Shown: piece after piece, positions 9,717 through 19,227 of the stretch
How positions within the stretch are numbered: the stretch's first letter is position 1
Layout of the letters: every line of letters begins with the position of its first letter
Source: Muricoccus pecuniae
Lineage (GTDB): Bacteria; Pseudomonadota; Alphaproteobacteria; Acetobacterales; Acetobacteraceae
Length of the DNA: 64,000 bases
Direction: 5' to 3'
Assembly (NCBI RefSeq): GCF_014199205.1
Contig: NZ_JACIJD010000010.1
Span: 62,001 to 126,000, forward strand
Notes under the pieces: generated by a model
Database searches by the model: none
What the model was told of the DNA's origin: nothing
What the model saw: only the letters and a program-made list of their open reading frames with translations
Program-made: the position numbers and the translations under genes

Positions 9717-12700
9717 CTACCTGAAATTCCTGCTCGGCGGCAGCTTCGTCGGCGGCTGGCGCCTGCTTCCCGGCTCCGGTCTTCGGACCTCGTCAGCCCG
9801 TCCCAGGATGCGCTCCGCCCACTCGCCCCCCTGGTCTGCCAGCGACAGGCCGTCGAGAAGGTCCGAGCGGTCCTCCAGCTTGCCGACGATGAGGTGGTTC
9901 ACTGCCACCTCGACGTGCTCTTCAAGGCGCTCGACGCGGCCCTCGGCCACGATGAGGCGGGCGCCGACCAGTGCGCGCCGGTTCTCCTCAGCCACCTTGG
10001 CGAAGATGACGAGGTTGCCGACGCCGTGCTCGTCCTCGACGGTCATGAAGATGACGCCTTTTGAACTGCCCGGGCGCTGGCGCATCAGCACGATGCCGGG
10101 CAGCCGAATCCTTGCGCCGTGGCGGAGCGTGGTCAGGCTTCGGGTGTCATCCAACCCCAGCCGGTCCAGCACGGGCCGCAGCAAGGCCAGCGGATGGCGC
10201 CCTAAGGTCAGGCCGGTCGAGCGGTAGTCCTCGACTACGTGCTCGCCCTCGCGCTGGTGTGGCAGGGCCGCCTCGGGTTCCGTCATCAGAGGTATCTCGG
10301 CCATAGCGGCTTCAGCCGTGTCCCGCACTACGGCGAATAGCGGCAGGTTCTGTGGTCCGGACGCGGCCACCCCGGCGTCCCATGAAGCCCGCCTCCGGCT
10401 GACCCCGGTCGAACGAAAGGCGTTGGCCGCCGCCAGCGCCTCCAGCGTGCGGCGTCCGACCTGTGCCCGCATGGCGGCGTCCCCCACGCTCGCAAAGGGC
10501 GCCCCATTCCTAGAACGCCGGGCCTTTAGGAGGTGCTTGGCCTCCTCCTCCCGCAGCCCGCTGATCAACCGCAGCCCGAGCCGGATGGCGAGCCCGCCGC
10601 GGCTGGCGGCCTCGGGTTCCAGGCCGCTGTCCCAGTCCGACAGGTTGACGTCCACCTCGTGCACGACGACGCCGTGCTCCCGCGCGTCCCGCACGAGCTG
10701 GGCGGGCGCGTAGAACCCCATCGGCTGGCTGTTCAGCAGCGCGCAGGTGAAAACAGCCGGGTGGTGGCACTTCACCCAGGCGCTCGAGTAGACGAGCTGC
10801 GCGAAGCTTGCCGCGTGGCTCTCGGGGAAGCCGTAGCTGCCGAAGCCCTCAATCTGGGCGAAGACCTGCTCCGCGAACTCCTGCTGGTATCCGCGCCGGA
10901 CCATCCCGGCGACCAGGCGCTCGCGGTAGGCCGCCACGCCGCCGGTGATCTTGAACGTCGCCATGGCGCGGCGGAGCTGGTCGGCCTCGTCCGGCGTGAA
11001 TTTGGCCGCGACGATGGCGATCCGCATCACCTGCTCCTGGAAGAGCGGCACGCCGAGCGTCTTGCCCAGCACCCGCTCCAGCTCGTCGGCAGGCCCGTGC
11101 TCCAGGGCTGGCGATGGGAAGGTGACCGGCTCCTTGCCCGCCTTCCGGCGCAGGTAGGGGTGCACCATGTCACCGGCGATCGGACCAGGGCGGACGATCG
11201 CGACCTCCACGACCAGGTCGTAGAACTTCTCCGGCCTGAGACGGGGCAGCATGTTCATCTGCGCCCGGCTCTCCACCTGGAAGACGCCGACGCTGTCAGC
11301 CCGGCGCAGCATGGCGTAGGTTTCCGGGCACTCACGGGGTAGCGTGGCCAGGTCGTGGTCCGGCCCGCCGTGGCGTCGAAGCAGGTCAAAGCTCCGCCGG
11401 AGGCAGGACAGCATTCCGAGCGCCAGGACATCCACCTTCAGGATGCCGAGGGCGTCGATGTCGTCCTTGTCCCACTCCAGGACAGTCCTGCCGTCCATGG
11501 CAGCGTTGCCAACCACCGCCAGCTCGATCAGTGGTCCGCGGGTGATGACGAAGCCGCCGACATGGGTGGCAGTGTGCCGAGGGAAGTCCTGGATCTCCTG
11601 GGCAAGCTCCATGGTCATCGCAAGCCGCGGGTCGGAGAGGTCCAGCCCTTCGCTGGCCGCCAGCTCGGCAAGGTCCTTGTCCGAGCCCGGCCCCCAGCTC
11701 GCCTTGGAAAGGCGGCCGGTAACGTCCTCGGAAAGGCCCATGGCCTTGCCGACCTCGCGGATGGCCGACCGGCCGCGATAGCGGATGACCGTGCCGCAGA
11801 TGGCGGCCCGCTCGCGGCCGTAGCGCTCGTAGATGTGCTGGATGACCTCCTCGCGGCGCTCGTGCTCGAAGTCGATGTCGATGTCGGGCGGCTCGCCGCG
11901 AGAGGCGGAGACGAAGCGCTCGAAGAGGAGGTCGTGCTTGCCGGGGTCGACCGCGGTGACGCCGAGGACGTAGCAGACCGCCGAGTTCGCGGCGGATCCC
12001 CGGCCCTGGCAGAGGATGCCCCGCTCGCGGGCGAAGCGGACGATCTCGTGGACGGTCAGGAAGTAGGGCGCATAGCCGAGTTGGTCGATCAGGCCGAGCT
12101 CGTGCTCAACCCGGCCTGAGATCTCCTCGGGCACGATGGTCCAGCGCTCAGCCAGGGCTTGGTCTACCCGTGCCCTGAGCGTCTCTATGGCCGTGCGACC
12201 GGGCTCCAGCACCTCGTCCGGGTACTCGTAGCGGAGCTGGTCGAGGTTGAAGCCGCGGGCGGCCTCAAGGACTCGCAGGGTGTTGGCGATGGCATCCGGG
12301 TGACGCCTGAAGCGGGCGCCGATTTCCTGGAGGGACTTGGGACGGCGCTCGGCATTCAGCTCGGCGTCGAAGCCGATCTGGTCGATGGTGCGGCCGGTGC
12401 GGATGGCGGTGAGCACGTCGACAAGGCGGCGGCGCCCGGCGACATGGTAGCGGACGTCACCGGTGGCCAGGAGCCGCCCACCGGCGCCGCGGGCGACGTC
12501 GGCGAGCAGGTCGAGCTTGCGGACGTCACCGCCGCCGAGGGTGCTGGAACCCGCCACCATCAGGGGCAGCGCAAGGCGCCGGAGGTCGGCGGCGTCGCGC
12601 CGAACGCGGTCGGCGAAATCCTTGTCAGCCCGAGGTGGGGGAACCGTGGCCATGGCCCATCCCTCGGCGGCCTCGATCAGGGCGCCGCGGCCGAGCCGGA

Positions 12701-13061
12701 CTTCGTCCTTGGGCGAGGTGAGGCGTGCGGCGGACAGCAGCGCGGTCAGGCGGCCGTAGGAAGCCCGGCAGGTTGGCCATACCAGGTACTCGGCGCCGTC
12801 CTCAAGGGAGAGGCGGCACCCTACCACGAAGGGGATGCCCGCTTCCTTGGCGGCCACATGCCCGCGGACGACCCCGGCTAGGGTGTTAGTGTCGCAGATC
12901 CCGATGCCCGAGTAGCCCAGCATCTTGGCGGTCGCGACCAGCTCGGAAGGGTGCGATGCCCCGTCCAGGAAGGAGAAGTTGGACTTGGCCCCGAGCTCCG
13001 CGAAGGCCTGTGAGGCGTCGGCACGCCGATCCAGCGCAGACCGGTCGACCTGGGTAGGCAT
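9717..13061 (-). CDS. dnaE2: Error-prone DNA polymerase III alpha subunit DnaE2
   Basis: A 1114-residue C-family polymerase of the DnaE2/ImuC type, used in translesion synthesis and SOS mutagenesis. It has an N-terminal PHP domain (AELGAKSNFSFLDGASHPSEL, GIGICDTNTLAGVVR), a palm with the catalytic PDIDIDFEHERRE near residues 390-400, HTATHVGGFVI, VGVFQVESRAQMNMLPRL, FGSYGFPESHAASFA, and a C-terminal OB fold (ARIRLPGIVLMRQRPGSSKGVIFMTVEDE). Length is normal. Its ATG overlaps the stop of the preceding small gene by one base (TGATG). A LexA-type box lies upstream of the operon. The usual partners imuA and imuB are not in this window. Confidence 0.96.
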   Translation of the reverse strand: MPTQVDRSALDRRADASQAFAELGAKSNFSFLDGASHPSELVATAKMLGYSGIGICDTNTLAGVVRGHVAAKEAGIPFVVGCRLSLEDGAEYLVWPTCRASYGRLTALLSAARLTSPKDEVRLGRGALIEAAEGWAMATVPPPRADKDFADRVRRDAADLRRLALPLMVAGSSTLGGGDVRKLDLLADVARGAGGRLLATGDVRYHVAGRRRLVDVLTAIRTGRTIDQIGFDAELNAERRPKSLQEIGARFRRHPDAIANTLRVLEAARGFNLDQLRYEYPDEVLEPGRTAIETLRARVDQALAERWTIVPEEISGRVEHELGLIDQLGYAPYFLTVHEIVRFARERGILCQGRGSAANSAVCYVLGVTAVDPGKHDLLFERFVSASRGEPPDIDIDFEHERREEVIQHIYERYGRERAAICGTVIRYRGRSAIREVGKAMGLSEDVTGRLSKASWGPGSDKDLAELAASEGLDLSDPRLAMTMELAQEIQDFPRHTATHVGGFVITRGPLIELAVVGNAAMDGRTVLEWDKDDIDALGILKVDVLALGMLSCLRRSFDLLRRHGGPDHDLATLPRECPETYAMLRRADSVGVFQVESRAQMNMLPRLRPEKFYDLVVEVAIVRPGPIAGDMVHPYLRRKAGKEPVTFPSPALEHGPADELERVLGKTLGVPLFQEQVMRIAIVAAKFTPDEADQLRRAMATFKITGGVAAYRERLVAGMVRRGYQQEFAEQVFAQIEGFGSYGFPESHAASFAQLVYSSAWVKCHHPAVFTCALLNSQPMGFYAPAQLVRDAREHGVVVHEVDVNLSDWDSGLEPEAASRGGLAIRLGLRLISGLREEEAKHLLKARRSRNGAPFASVGDAAMRAQVGRRTLEALAAANAFRSTGVSRRRASWDAGVAASGPQNLPLFAVVRDTAEAAMAEIPLMTEPEAALPHQREGEHVVEDYRSTGLTLGRHPLALLRPVLDRLGLDDTRSLTTLRHGARIRLPGIVLMRQRPGSSKGVIFMTVEDEHGVGNLVIFAKVAEENRRALVGARLIVAEGRVERLEEHVEVAVNHLIVGKLEDRSDLLDGLSLADQGGEWAERILGRADEVRRPEPGSRRQPPTKLPPSRNFR

Positions 13062-13282
13062 CAGGTGCTGTGGGGCGGGCGAGGCGGTTTCTTGACCACC
13101 ATCAGGTTGGCGCGGTCGAGCTGGGCGGCGAGCTGCTCCGCGAGGACGGCGGCCGCAACCTCCCAGGCCGCGCCGCGACGTGGCTTGCCACGCTCGTCGT
13201 GCCGGAGCGCATAGGCGAGCACCTCGGCCACCTCGTCGCCAGAGGCAGGAATCAGAGGCGGCCCCGAGGGCTCATCCGCCAT
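13061..13282 (-). CDS. Small protein in the dnaE2 operon (hypothetical)
   Basis: A 73-residue protein directly before dnaE2, stop overlapping its start (TGATG), which implies translational coupling. The sequence (PASGDEVAEVLAYALRHDERG, then AAWEVAAAVLAEQLAAQLDRANLMVVKKPP) predicts two amphipathic helices and a basic tail. The open frame extends upstream to 13762 without a stop, but an ATG at 13282 fits best with the overlap arrangement. I do not recognise a family. Its position suggests a SOS-linked helper of DnaE2 or simply a passenger. Confidence 0.6.
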   Translation of the reverse strand: MADEPSGPPLIPASGDEVAEVLAYALRHDERGKPRRGAAWEVAAAVLAEQLAAQLDRANLMVVKKPPRPPHST

Positions 13283-13448
13283 GACGTGTCCCCTGGCCGG
13301 TGGGGAAGAGGCCCGGAAACTCGAGTTGCCTCTCATCCCGCAGCGGCGTGTCGTCGTCCTCGGCAGGCGCGGACGATCCAGCCACCCGGGCCGGAGAGAA
13401 CCGGGGTTCAGCTGGGATTCTGGCAGGGGATGGAGGCGATTCGCGCAT
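13272..13448 (-). CDS. Possible small first gene of the SOS operon (58 residues)
   Basis: An open frame of 58 codons starts with ATG 25 bases downstream of the LexA-type box and ends 11 bases inside the next gene (CATGGCGGATGA). It contains PLRDERQLEFPGLFPTG and is otherwise Pro/Ala/Arg rich. There is no clear ribosome site. It could be a leader peptide, a remnant of a lost imu gene, or noncoding. Confidence 0.25.
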   Translation of the reverse strand: MRESPPSPARIPAEPRFSPARVAGSSAPAEDDDTPLRDERQLEFPGLFPTGQGTRHGG

Positions 13449-13472
13449 GCGCCGAAGCTGTCGGACGCGCGC

Positions 13473-13487
13473 GAACAAATCAAGAAC
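13473..13487 (-). promoter_or_regulatory. LexA (SOS) box, alphaproteobacterial type
   Basis: The plus strand reads GAACaaatcaaGAAC, which on the minus strand is GTTC-N7-GTTC, exactly the direct-repeat LexA box of alphaproteobacteria. It lies 191 bases before the 73-residue gene that heads dnaE2 and 25 bases before the 58-codon frame. It faces the dnaE2 operon, so DNA damage induction is a strong prediction. Confidence 0.8.
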
Positions 13488-13902
13488 AATAAATGGAAAG
13501 ATTCGCCGCTGTCATCAGCCGCAGTAAATGATGATGTCGAGATGTCGGTGGGGAGCGGCTCATATGGCTGCGCTCCGCTGGTGGATCTTAGCACGTGGAT
13601 CTGCCTTGGATACGCAGTGGATTTTTGTTGTGACGGCGCAGGTCGCATCACTGCCCCTTTAGGTTGCTCCGCTTTGTCAAGGTGCGCCCCTGCGAGGGTG
13701 CCGCCGGGGTACACCGCAGCCTCGGGTAAACGGGGTTTCTGACATCGCGATTTTAGGTCCATATACCCTAGACGTTAACCATTCGCAGCTAGACATCTGA
13801 CTTGGCCGCTGAGTTGCCAAGAGCGGAAGCGGCCGTTAGCGGACAGTTCGCTCCCGAGTGGCTCTTGCGGAGAATCGGAAGCGTCATCGTCATGTTTGGG
13901 TC
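13488..13902. other. Noncoding stretch between the SOS operon and the NTPase gene
   Basis: About 415 bases with no convincing gene. Open frames here are shadows without ribosome sites. It is more A+T rich than the copper region and marks the change in base composition into the NTPase operon. No hairpin followed by a T-run was seen. Confidence 0.5.
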
Positions 13903-16650
13903 TTAGGAAACCCGACGAGCAGCCTGTCTCATCAGGGTCACTACCTTACGCCGAGCGCGTCCAGCATAATAGAGATTGAGCCCGCTCCGATAAAGCTCGG
14001 GCAGAAAGAATTCATCACCACTCCTAAACAGCACTCCATTGTCCTCAAGTATTTTAGTGTCGTCCGCACCAATTAGATTGTGCGCTTGGCTATAGGACCA
14101 CGGCAACTCACGCTCGCGACCTGTAAGACCCTGCACTTTCTGGAAAATCCGCTTGAGGTCAGCATTCTCCTCCCCGGTCTCGAACACGCGTTCAGCGCTA
14201 CACGGGCCGATGGCTTCTCGCATGGCGCGAGGGCTCAACAGCCTATCATCATAGTAGGCATCCTCAGGACTCGAGTTGCGTGCTGCCTCCGCTAGGAAAC
14301 GAACTAGGTCTCGCGCCTTAATCCGCCGGTTGAAGTCGGATAGTGAGGACATCGTCCACTCCAGCGATCGCGCTTCACGCGAGGTGGTTGGCCCCATTTT
14401 CCAGCCCCACAAGTCTGCGAGTGCCTGACTGCGTGCTTCCTCATCCAATAGCACCAGTTCCTCTGGTGCTTTGTCCACAGGCAGGCTTTCTGACTTCTGA
14501 GCGATCCACAGGGCCAGCGCGGACGCTTCGGCCCAGTTCCACCGAAGTGAGTACGCCGAGTATCTGTCCTCGAACTGCTTGAAGTTATTGATCAGGGCAT
14601 AGCGGGCGAGATCCTCGCGAATGAAGATAACGCATCCGACGTTTCGCCGTGGCAGTTGCGAAAGCCAGTCTGGCACATGCCTCAGAAGCGCCTCGACGGC
14701 AGCCTGCTCAACCTCGCTGGTTCGCAAACGCGAGAACAAGGTTTCGATACCATCGAATATGGCTATTATTGACGTATCTTTGGGCATGGATGTTGCAAGC
14801 ACTTCGAATGCTCCCCGCGTCCGAGGGGTAAAACCAGCCCTCCAAGCAATCAAATCCAGCCAAAATTTGCGCCATCCGACTGCGCTATTTGCATCAGGCG
14901 ATCGAATTTGATGTTCTATCACATCCGTGATGAACTGATCGCTGAGCGGTTCATGATTAGACACTGCTCTGGCGGCCGCGGACGTGACACTACGCTCTGC
15001 AACCTTCGCATCGCTGTCCAAGTCCTTTGGTGGCGTGACTGGAAGAATCAGCGCTGCGGAAACCCTTGAGCCTGCGCTATCAGTTATCCCCAAGCGCTGA
15101 GAAAACGCCCCCCAAGTCTTCGAGAGAGCTAATGACATGAATGTATAGGATTTCCCCGCTCCCTTCTCCCCCACCACCGCAACGGCGGGAAGTGTCGCTT
15201 GATGCCGTTCAGCCAAGTTGACGAGGGACGCTGTTGGAAAAATTTCCACCTGAGGCTGACTTTCGGCAAAAATACTCTTTCGGGCATAGTCAGCCAGCTT
15301 TTCGCGTCTAGTTATTTTGCTATCTACTGGTTGCACAGGCGTCGGACTTGCAGGGATGATGGAACCAAACGCGGCAAGCATTTTCTCAGGCAGAGCGGAC
15401 CTAAGCAGCGTCCGCTGTACATCTCGCAAACCGCGCGGCAGGATTGCAGCCGTAGGATCGGCTTCGATTGTCGTGGTGGTGATGGTTGCTTCTTGAAAGG
15501 GATTTGGTGACTCTTCCTGCTGCAAGGAAAAAAAATTGGCTTGATCGTGAAAGAGCCGAAGTTCTTCCTCTAGAATACTCATCGCTGCCGACGCGCTCTC
15601 GTGTCCCGCATGGCCTTCACCAGGACCAAATGGGACTTGATTTATGATGACCGTCGGCAGCGTAGCATCCAGCTGAGAGCCCGAGGCTAGTTGCCACTTG
15701 GCTCCCATCTCCCGCATGCGCTCCAAGAGCATAATTGTGCCATCGATAGCTTGACCGTTCAGGGTTGTTACCAGTGCATGCTGAAGCCGCGGGTCCAAGA
15801 ACAAGGAAGCGACCAGCTCCGATAAGCCAGCGCGAAGATCAACAATTACCAACTCTGCCCCTGCTGCCCGACCAAGCCTCGCCACCAAAGAGCCGACGAA
15901 AAAAGGAGACCTTTTACTCGATAAGGTCAGACTGTCCGGCGAGATGTTAGGCAGCCCAAGATCACGCGTGCAGGGGAGGATCATCAAGCTACCTACTTCC
16001 TGATCGCCAAGCCGACTTGCAACCAACTCAATAGCGTCGTTAGCCTGCGGGTCAGTAGAAGCGTGTGCGATGGTGAGCAGGTCAGCAAAAGCGATGCGTG
16101 GGTTGGGCATCACTTGCTTCAGAAGGGTGGATACTCCTGGCGCCTCGAAATCAGCATCAATGAACAGGACGCGCCGATTGGCAGCACCCAACGCCAACGC
16201 CAAGGACAAGGCGAGAGTGGTCCGACCCATCCCTCCTTTGAAGGAGTGGAAGGTCAGGACAGGGGGGCATTCGAGAAGTTGCTCGACCGTACCGACTTCG
16301 TAGGTGGCATTGTAGACCACTGCACTGCCAGAAATAAGCGTAGGACGCAGTCGTACGCGAGGCTGTGACTCGGTCTCGTCTTCCACACGCTCGATGTCTA
16401 TCGGCAAAAGGCGAGGTGAATCGTTGCTCGTGGACTCGAGCGCGATCGCGAAACGGTCCTCTAGGTAGCGAGGGCCGAATAGCGCCCCAAGCCATCTTTT
16501 TACGGGCTCGATCTCTGCTTGGCTTCTGAGAGACAGGGAAAGGCGCGACGGAAGCGGTTGGGCCCTAAGCAGCTCCGCTGGAGCGGAGCGATGCGCCTCG
16601 GGACTGCGGAGTGTATCCAAGACGTCAAGGTAGGTGTAATATTCACTCAT
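13903..16650 (-). CDS. Double NTPase: ParA/MinD-like domain fused to an AAA/STAND-like P-loop domain
   Basis: A 915-residue protein. Residues 131-300 are a ParA/MinD-like NTPase with deviant Walker A SFKGGMGRTT (136-145), switch VLFIDADFEAPG (161-172) and LVIVDLRAG (267-275). Residues 485-760 are a second P-loop domain: VVGEKGAGKSYTF (492-504), Walker B IIAIFDGIE (628-636), a sensor-like strand GCVIFIRED, then a helical region. The N terminus (1-130) and C terminus match nothing I know. It starts one base after the stop of the small upstream gene, so the two form one operon. Codons are less GC-biased than in the neighbours, suggesting recent transfer. A defence or conflict-system role is possible by architecture, but this is inference. 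Confidence 0.75.
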   Translation of the reverse strand: MSEYYTYLDVLDTLRSPEAHRSAPAELLRAQPLPSRLSLSLRSQAEIEPVKRWLGALFGPRYLEDRFAIALESTSNDSPRLLPIDIERVEDETESQPRVRLRPTLISGSAVVYNATYEVGTVEQLLECPPVLTFHSFKGGMGRTTLALSLALALGAANRRVLFIDADFEAPGVSTLLKQVMPNPRIAFADLLTIAHASTDPQANDAIELVASRLGDQEVGSLMILPCTRDLGLPNISPDSLTLSSKRSPFFVGSLVARLGRAAGAELVIVDLRAGLSELVASLFLDPRLQHALVTTLNGQAIDGTIMLLERMREMGAKWQLASGSQLDATLPTVIINQVPFGPGEGHAGHESASAAMSILEEELRLFHDQANFFSLQQEESPNPFQEATITTTTIEADPTAAILPRGLRDVQRTLLRSALPEKMLAAFGSIIPASPTPVQPVDSKITRREKLADYARKSIFAESQPQVEIFPTASLVNLAERHQATLPAVAVVGEKGAGKSYTFMSLALSKTWGAFSQRLGITDSAGSRVSAALILPVTPPKDLDSDAKVAERSVTSAAARAVSNHEPLSDQFITDVIEHQIRSPDANSAVGWRKFWLDLIAWRAGFTPRTRGAFEVLATSMPKDTSIIAIFDGIETLFSRLRTSEVEQAAVEALLRHVPDWLSQLPRRNVGCVIFIREDLARYALINNFKQFEDRYSAYSLRWNWAEASALALWIAQKSESLPVDKAPEELVLLDEEARSQALADLWGWKMGPTTSREARSLEWTMSSLSDFNRRIKARDLVRFLAEAARNSSPEDAYYDDRLLSPRAMREAIGPCSAERVFETGEENADLKRIFQKVQGLTGRERELPWSYSQAHNLIGADDTKILEDNGVLFRSGDEFFLPELYRSGLNLYYAGRARRKVVTLMRQAARRVS

Positions 16651-16651
16651 C

Positions 16652-17101
16652 TTAAATCCCCTGCGCGGCTAGTCGCGCCTCGACCTCTGCTACGACTTTC
16701 TCGAGCCATCCCTCGACACCACTTACGTAAGACTCGGGGATTTTCACACCATAACGAGCTGCTTCATGCATTTTGTAAGGAGGAAAATCAGTGCCGTTGA
16801 TTTGAAACGAGGCGGGGGCAGGACCAACATCCACGGGCAGAAGGTTGGCAGCGAGGCAAAGCTGCTCGATGTTATGAAGATCGACCCTTGGGAGGCCAAG
16901 CGTGGCAACGAGGGAGCCTCTCAGGTCAGCGGTTGTGGCCAAGGACCGTGACATCATAATGAGGTACTTCAAGCCGCACTCGGCGGCGTAAAACAGCGAA
17001 ACCAGCTTTGGGCGGCGTGGAAGCTCCGCGAGTTGGAAGCTGGACCGGTGCCGCTGGAATGCGCGCTTGATATCAAGCGAATCAGATGGAACCTGCATCA
17101 T
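16652..17101 (-). CDS. Small alpha-helical protein, possibly HEPN-like, partner of the double NTPase
   Basis: A 149-residue protein encoded immediately before the NTPase (TAA, one base, ATG). The segment KLVSLFYAAECGLKYLIMMSR followed by LPRVDLHNIEQLCLAANLL resembles HEPN domains, which have an LxxAxxxALKxLL helix and a later HDLxxL helix. The canonical R-x4-6-H RNase motif is not clear; the nearest is R-x3-H in RVDLH. MHEAARYGVKIP follows. It may be an inactive HEPN or a substrate or effector adaptor. Codon use matches the NTPase gene. The HEPN assignment is tentative; gene reality is well supported by length and tight spacing. Confidence 0.6.
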   Translation of the reverse strand: MMQVPSDSLDIKRAFQRHRSSFQLAELPRRPKLVSLFYAAECGLKYLIMMSRSLATTADLRGSLVATLGLPRVDLHNIEQLCLAANLLPVDVGPAPASFQINGTDFPPYKMHEAARYGVKIPESYVSGVEGWLEKVVAEVEARLAAQGI

Positions 17102-17398
17102 GCCACCCCGCTAGAGCTGAACTTCACTGCGCATCCAAAGCTGCCCTGCGTTCCTGCTTGAACATACAAGCATCTCTTCAACAAGAGAGATCATTGTCGG
17201 CTACGCGGATGCTCAGGTCACCTACACACGAGGGCAAGGGTCAGGATGTCCGCTTCCGAGCGGGCCGGTTCGGCCCGGCGTATGTTCGCAACGGGCGCAG
17301 GCCAGAAGTTCAATGTGGGCGGTCCACCTTGATCAGGCGGTCCTTAGGACGGGCAGCATTTTGCGACACTGGAGGAGTGGCTTCCGCTCTCGCGTGCT

Positions 17399-19129
17399 TC
17401 AGGAGTGCCACATCCACTCTGGCACTCCTTGATCCTGACGCAGCCTAGTCCGCTGGAGCGCCATCGCCACCCGCACGTCCGGCTCGCGGACCGCCCCAGC
17501 TCCTGAGAGTCCAGGCAGGCTGGCGCGCGCCTCGGAGGCAAACCTGATCGGCAGCACTTGGTCCTCTGGTTGCAGGTAGGCTGCCGCCCACCAGTCTGCG
17601 ATTGCCGCTCCCGCCTGCTGGAGAGCCTCGGCGGAAGGCAGCCGCTCGCGCTTGCTGTGCTGGTTCACCCGCCGGTGTGCAGGCATCAGGTTCCAGAGAT
17701 CACTGCAAGGCCACGCCGACCACGGGAGGCAGTGGTCGACATCCAATGTGTCTGGCGCCAGCCGCTTGCCGCTCCAGACGCAATGGACGGCTGTCCTGCT
17801 TTCCATGAGCGCCAACGCTCGAGCACGCGGCAGGGCAACGTCGCGCACCGGACCGGACCAGGTCATCGCCGCCGCCAAGGCGCCCGTGTCGACCGTCCTC
17901 CCCTGGGTAGCAGCGTAACCCTGCGTGAGGCGCATCCATTCGGAGATGAGCGCGGGCTCTACCCAGACCGCAAAGCGCTGCATCGCCGTCCATAGGTGAC
18001 GCGGAACCCGCATGGTGCCGAAAGCGGAGAGATAGATGCCGTCTACCACGAGGCTGCCCGACCGATGGCTCGCTCGAGCGCGGGTCGTCTCAAGGATTTG
18101 CGCCCCGCCCGGGAATTTCAGGTAGTTCGCGGGCATTCGGACGATGTGGTCCGTAGCCTCGCGCAGCGCCTCGTGGAGTACCTGGTTAGGCGCCTCGCCA
18201 AGCACGGCGCCGGGGCGTAAGTCGAGCGGCGACAGGGCACCGGCTGCGAGCGCCAGCCAGCCCGGCCCCGCGAAGCCCAGGCCTTCGGACCCGCGGTGAT
18301 TGGTTGGCGTTTGGGGCAGACCCGCCTTCACGAGTGGCAGGTAGAGCCGGAGCCAGTTCAAAGCGACCAGCCCCAACGGCAGCCGGATGTGGTCGTCGCC
18401 GTCGTCCTCGGCCAGCCCCGCCGAGCCATCGGCCGCGCGGCACAGGGCCCTGAGGAGGCCGAGCTTGTAGGTCGCGCTCTTGGCATCCTGCAGGATGAGG
18501 TGCCGCAGCAGTGGCAGGGCGCCGGTCCCGTCGTCTGGCAGGCGGAGGACCACGGCCGTCCAGGAGATGTTAGGGCGCCCCTGGAGGTCGGGAGATGGCA
18601 CAGCCCGGACCATCTGCATGCCGTGGTTCCGAGCCAGGGTCTCGACCTCGGCGAGACCGACTTGGTGTCCGCCGCGCCCATCGTCAGGTCCGTGGCGCAG
18701 GGTCATGACGAGCAGCCCGCCCGACCTCAGGAGGCCTACCAGCTTCCGGAAGGCACGTGGCCGATCTGCGGGGGCGACGTGCTGCCAGACCGCGCTCAAG
18801 GAAACCACGTCGGCCGCGACACCCGAGCGGGACGCCGTCGTCAGGGTGGGCAGGCTGTCCGTGAGCCAGCGAATCCTCGGCGAAGGGTACCGTGCCTCGG
18901 CCTCGGCCCGCATCGCGGTCGAGGGCTCGATGGCGATGACCTCGTATCCAGCCCCGGCGTAGGCGCCCGCGTCACGGCCAGTGCCCGCACCGACATCGAT
19001 AATTACCGCAGGAGGTGCTGGCAGCAGGTCAGCCAGCCAGTCGCGGGTGATCGTCGGCGGGACCGCCTCATAGGCAACCGCCAGCCGGGAAGCATTCGCG
19101 TCGTACCAGGAGATTACAGGAGCCTGCAC
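17399..19129 (-). CDS. SAM-dependent methyltransferase fused to an HNH nuclease domain
   Basis: A protein of about 576 residues. Near the N terminus is a class I methyltransferase fold: AVIIDVGAGTGRDAGAYAGAG (motif I about 42-62), EVIAIEPS (acidic motif II), VVSLSAVWQHV and LLRSGGLLVMTLRHGPDD. A middle region of about 250 residues matches nothing I recognise. The C terminus (about 447-497) has an HNH nuclease layout: CVWSGKRL, then LDVDHCLPWSAWPCSDLWNLMPAHRRVNQHSKRERLPS, with DH, N and H positions for a beta-beta-alpha metal site. The start is uncertain: GTG 19129 fits the domain, but the frame is open to a TTG at 19252 inside the preceding gene. It follows the DUF2235 gene by 98 bases or overlaps it. 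Confidence 0.75.
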   Translation of the reverse strand: MQAPVISWYDANASRLAVAYEAVPPTITRDWLADLLPAPPAVIIDVGAGTGRDAGAYAGAGYEVIAIEPSTAMRAEAEARYPSPRIRWLTDSLPTLTTASRSGVAADVVSLSAVWQHVAPADRPRAFRKLVGLLRSGGLLVMTLRHGPDDGRGGHQVGLAEVETLARNHGMQMVRAVPSPDLQGRPNISWTAVVLRLPDDGTGALPLLRHLILQDAKSATYKLGLLRALCRAADGSAGLAEDDGDDHIRLPLGLVALNWLRLYLPLVKAGLPQTPTNHRGSEGLGFAGPGWLALAAGALSPLDLRPGAVLGEAPNQVLHEALREATDHIVRMPANYLKFPGGAQILETTRARASHRSGSLVVDGIYLSAFGTMRVPRHLWTAMQRFAVWVEPALISEWMRLTQGYAATQGRTVDTGALAAAMTWSGPVRDVALPRARALALMESRTAVHCVWSGKRLAPDTLDVDHCLPWSAWPCSDLWNLMPAHRRVNQHSKRERLPSAEALQQAGAAIADWWAAAYLQPEDQVLPIRFASEARASLPGLSGAGAVREPDVRVAMALQRTRLRQDQGVPEWMWHS

Positions 19130-19227
19130 CCGGGCACCGTAGCAAGGATAGGATCCGCGAGGTCCATAGGGAGCGTTACAATGAGCAGCCGAAAGGTGGC
19201 ATTTCCTTCTCAATCGGGCGCGGCAGC

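Noticed and set aside
13061-13762. Long version (233 codons) of the small gene before dnaE2
   Set aside because: The upstream 160 codons cross the LexA box and have no protein-like pattern; ATG 13282 fits the overlapping operon layout.
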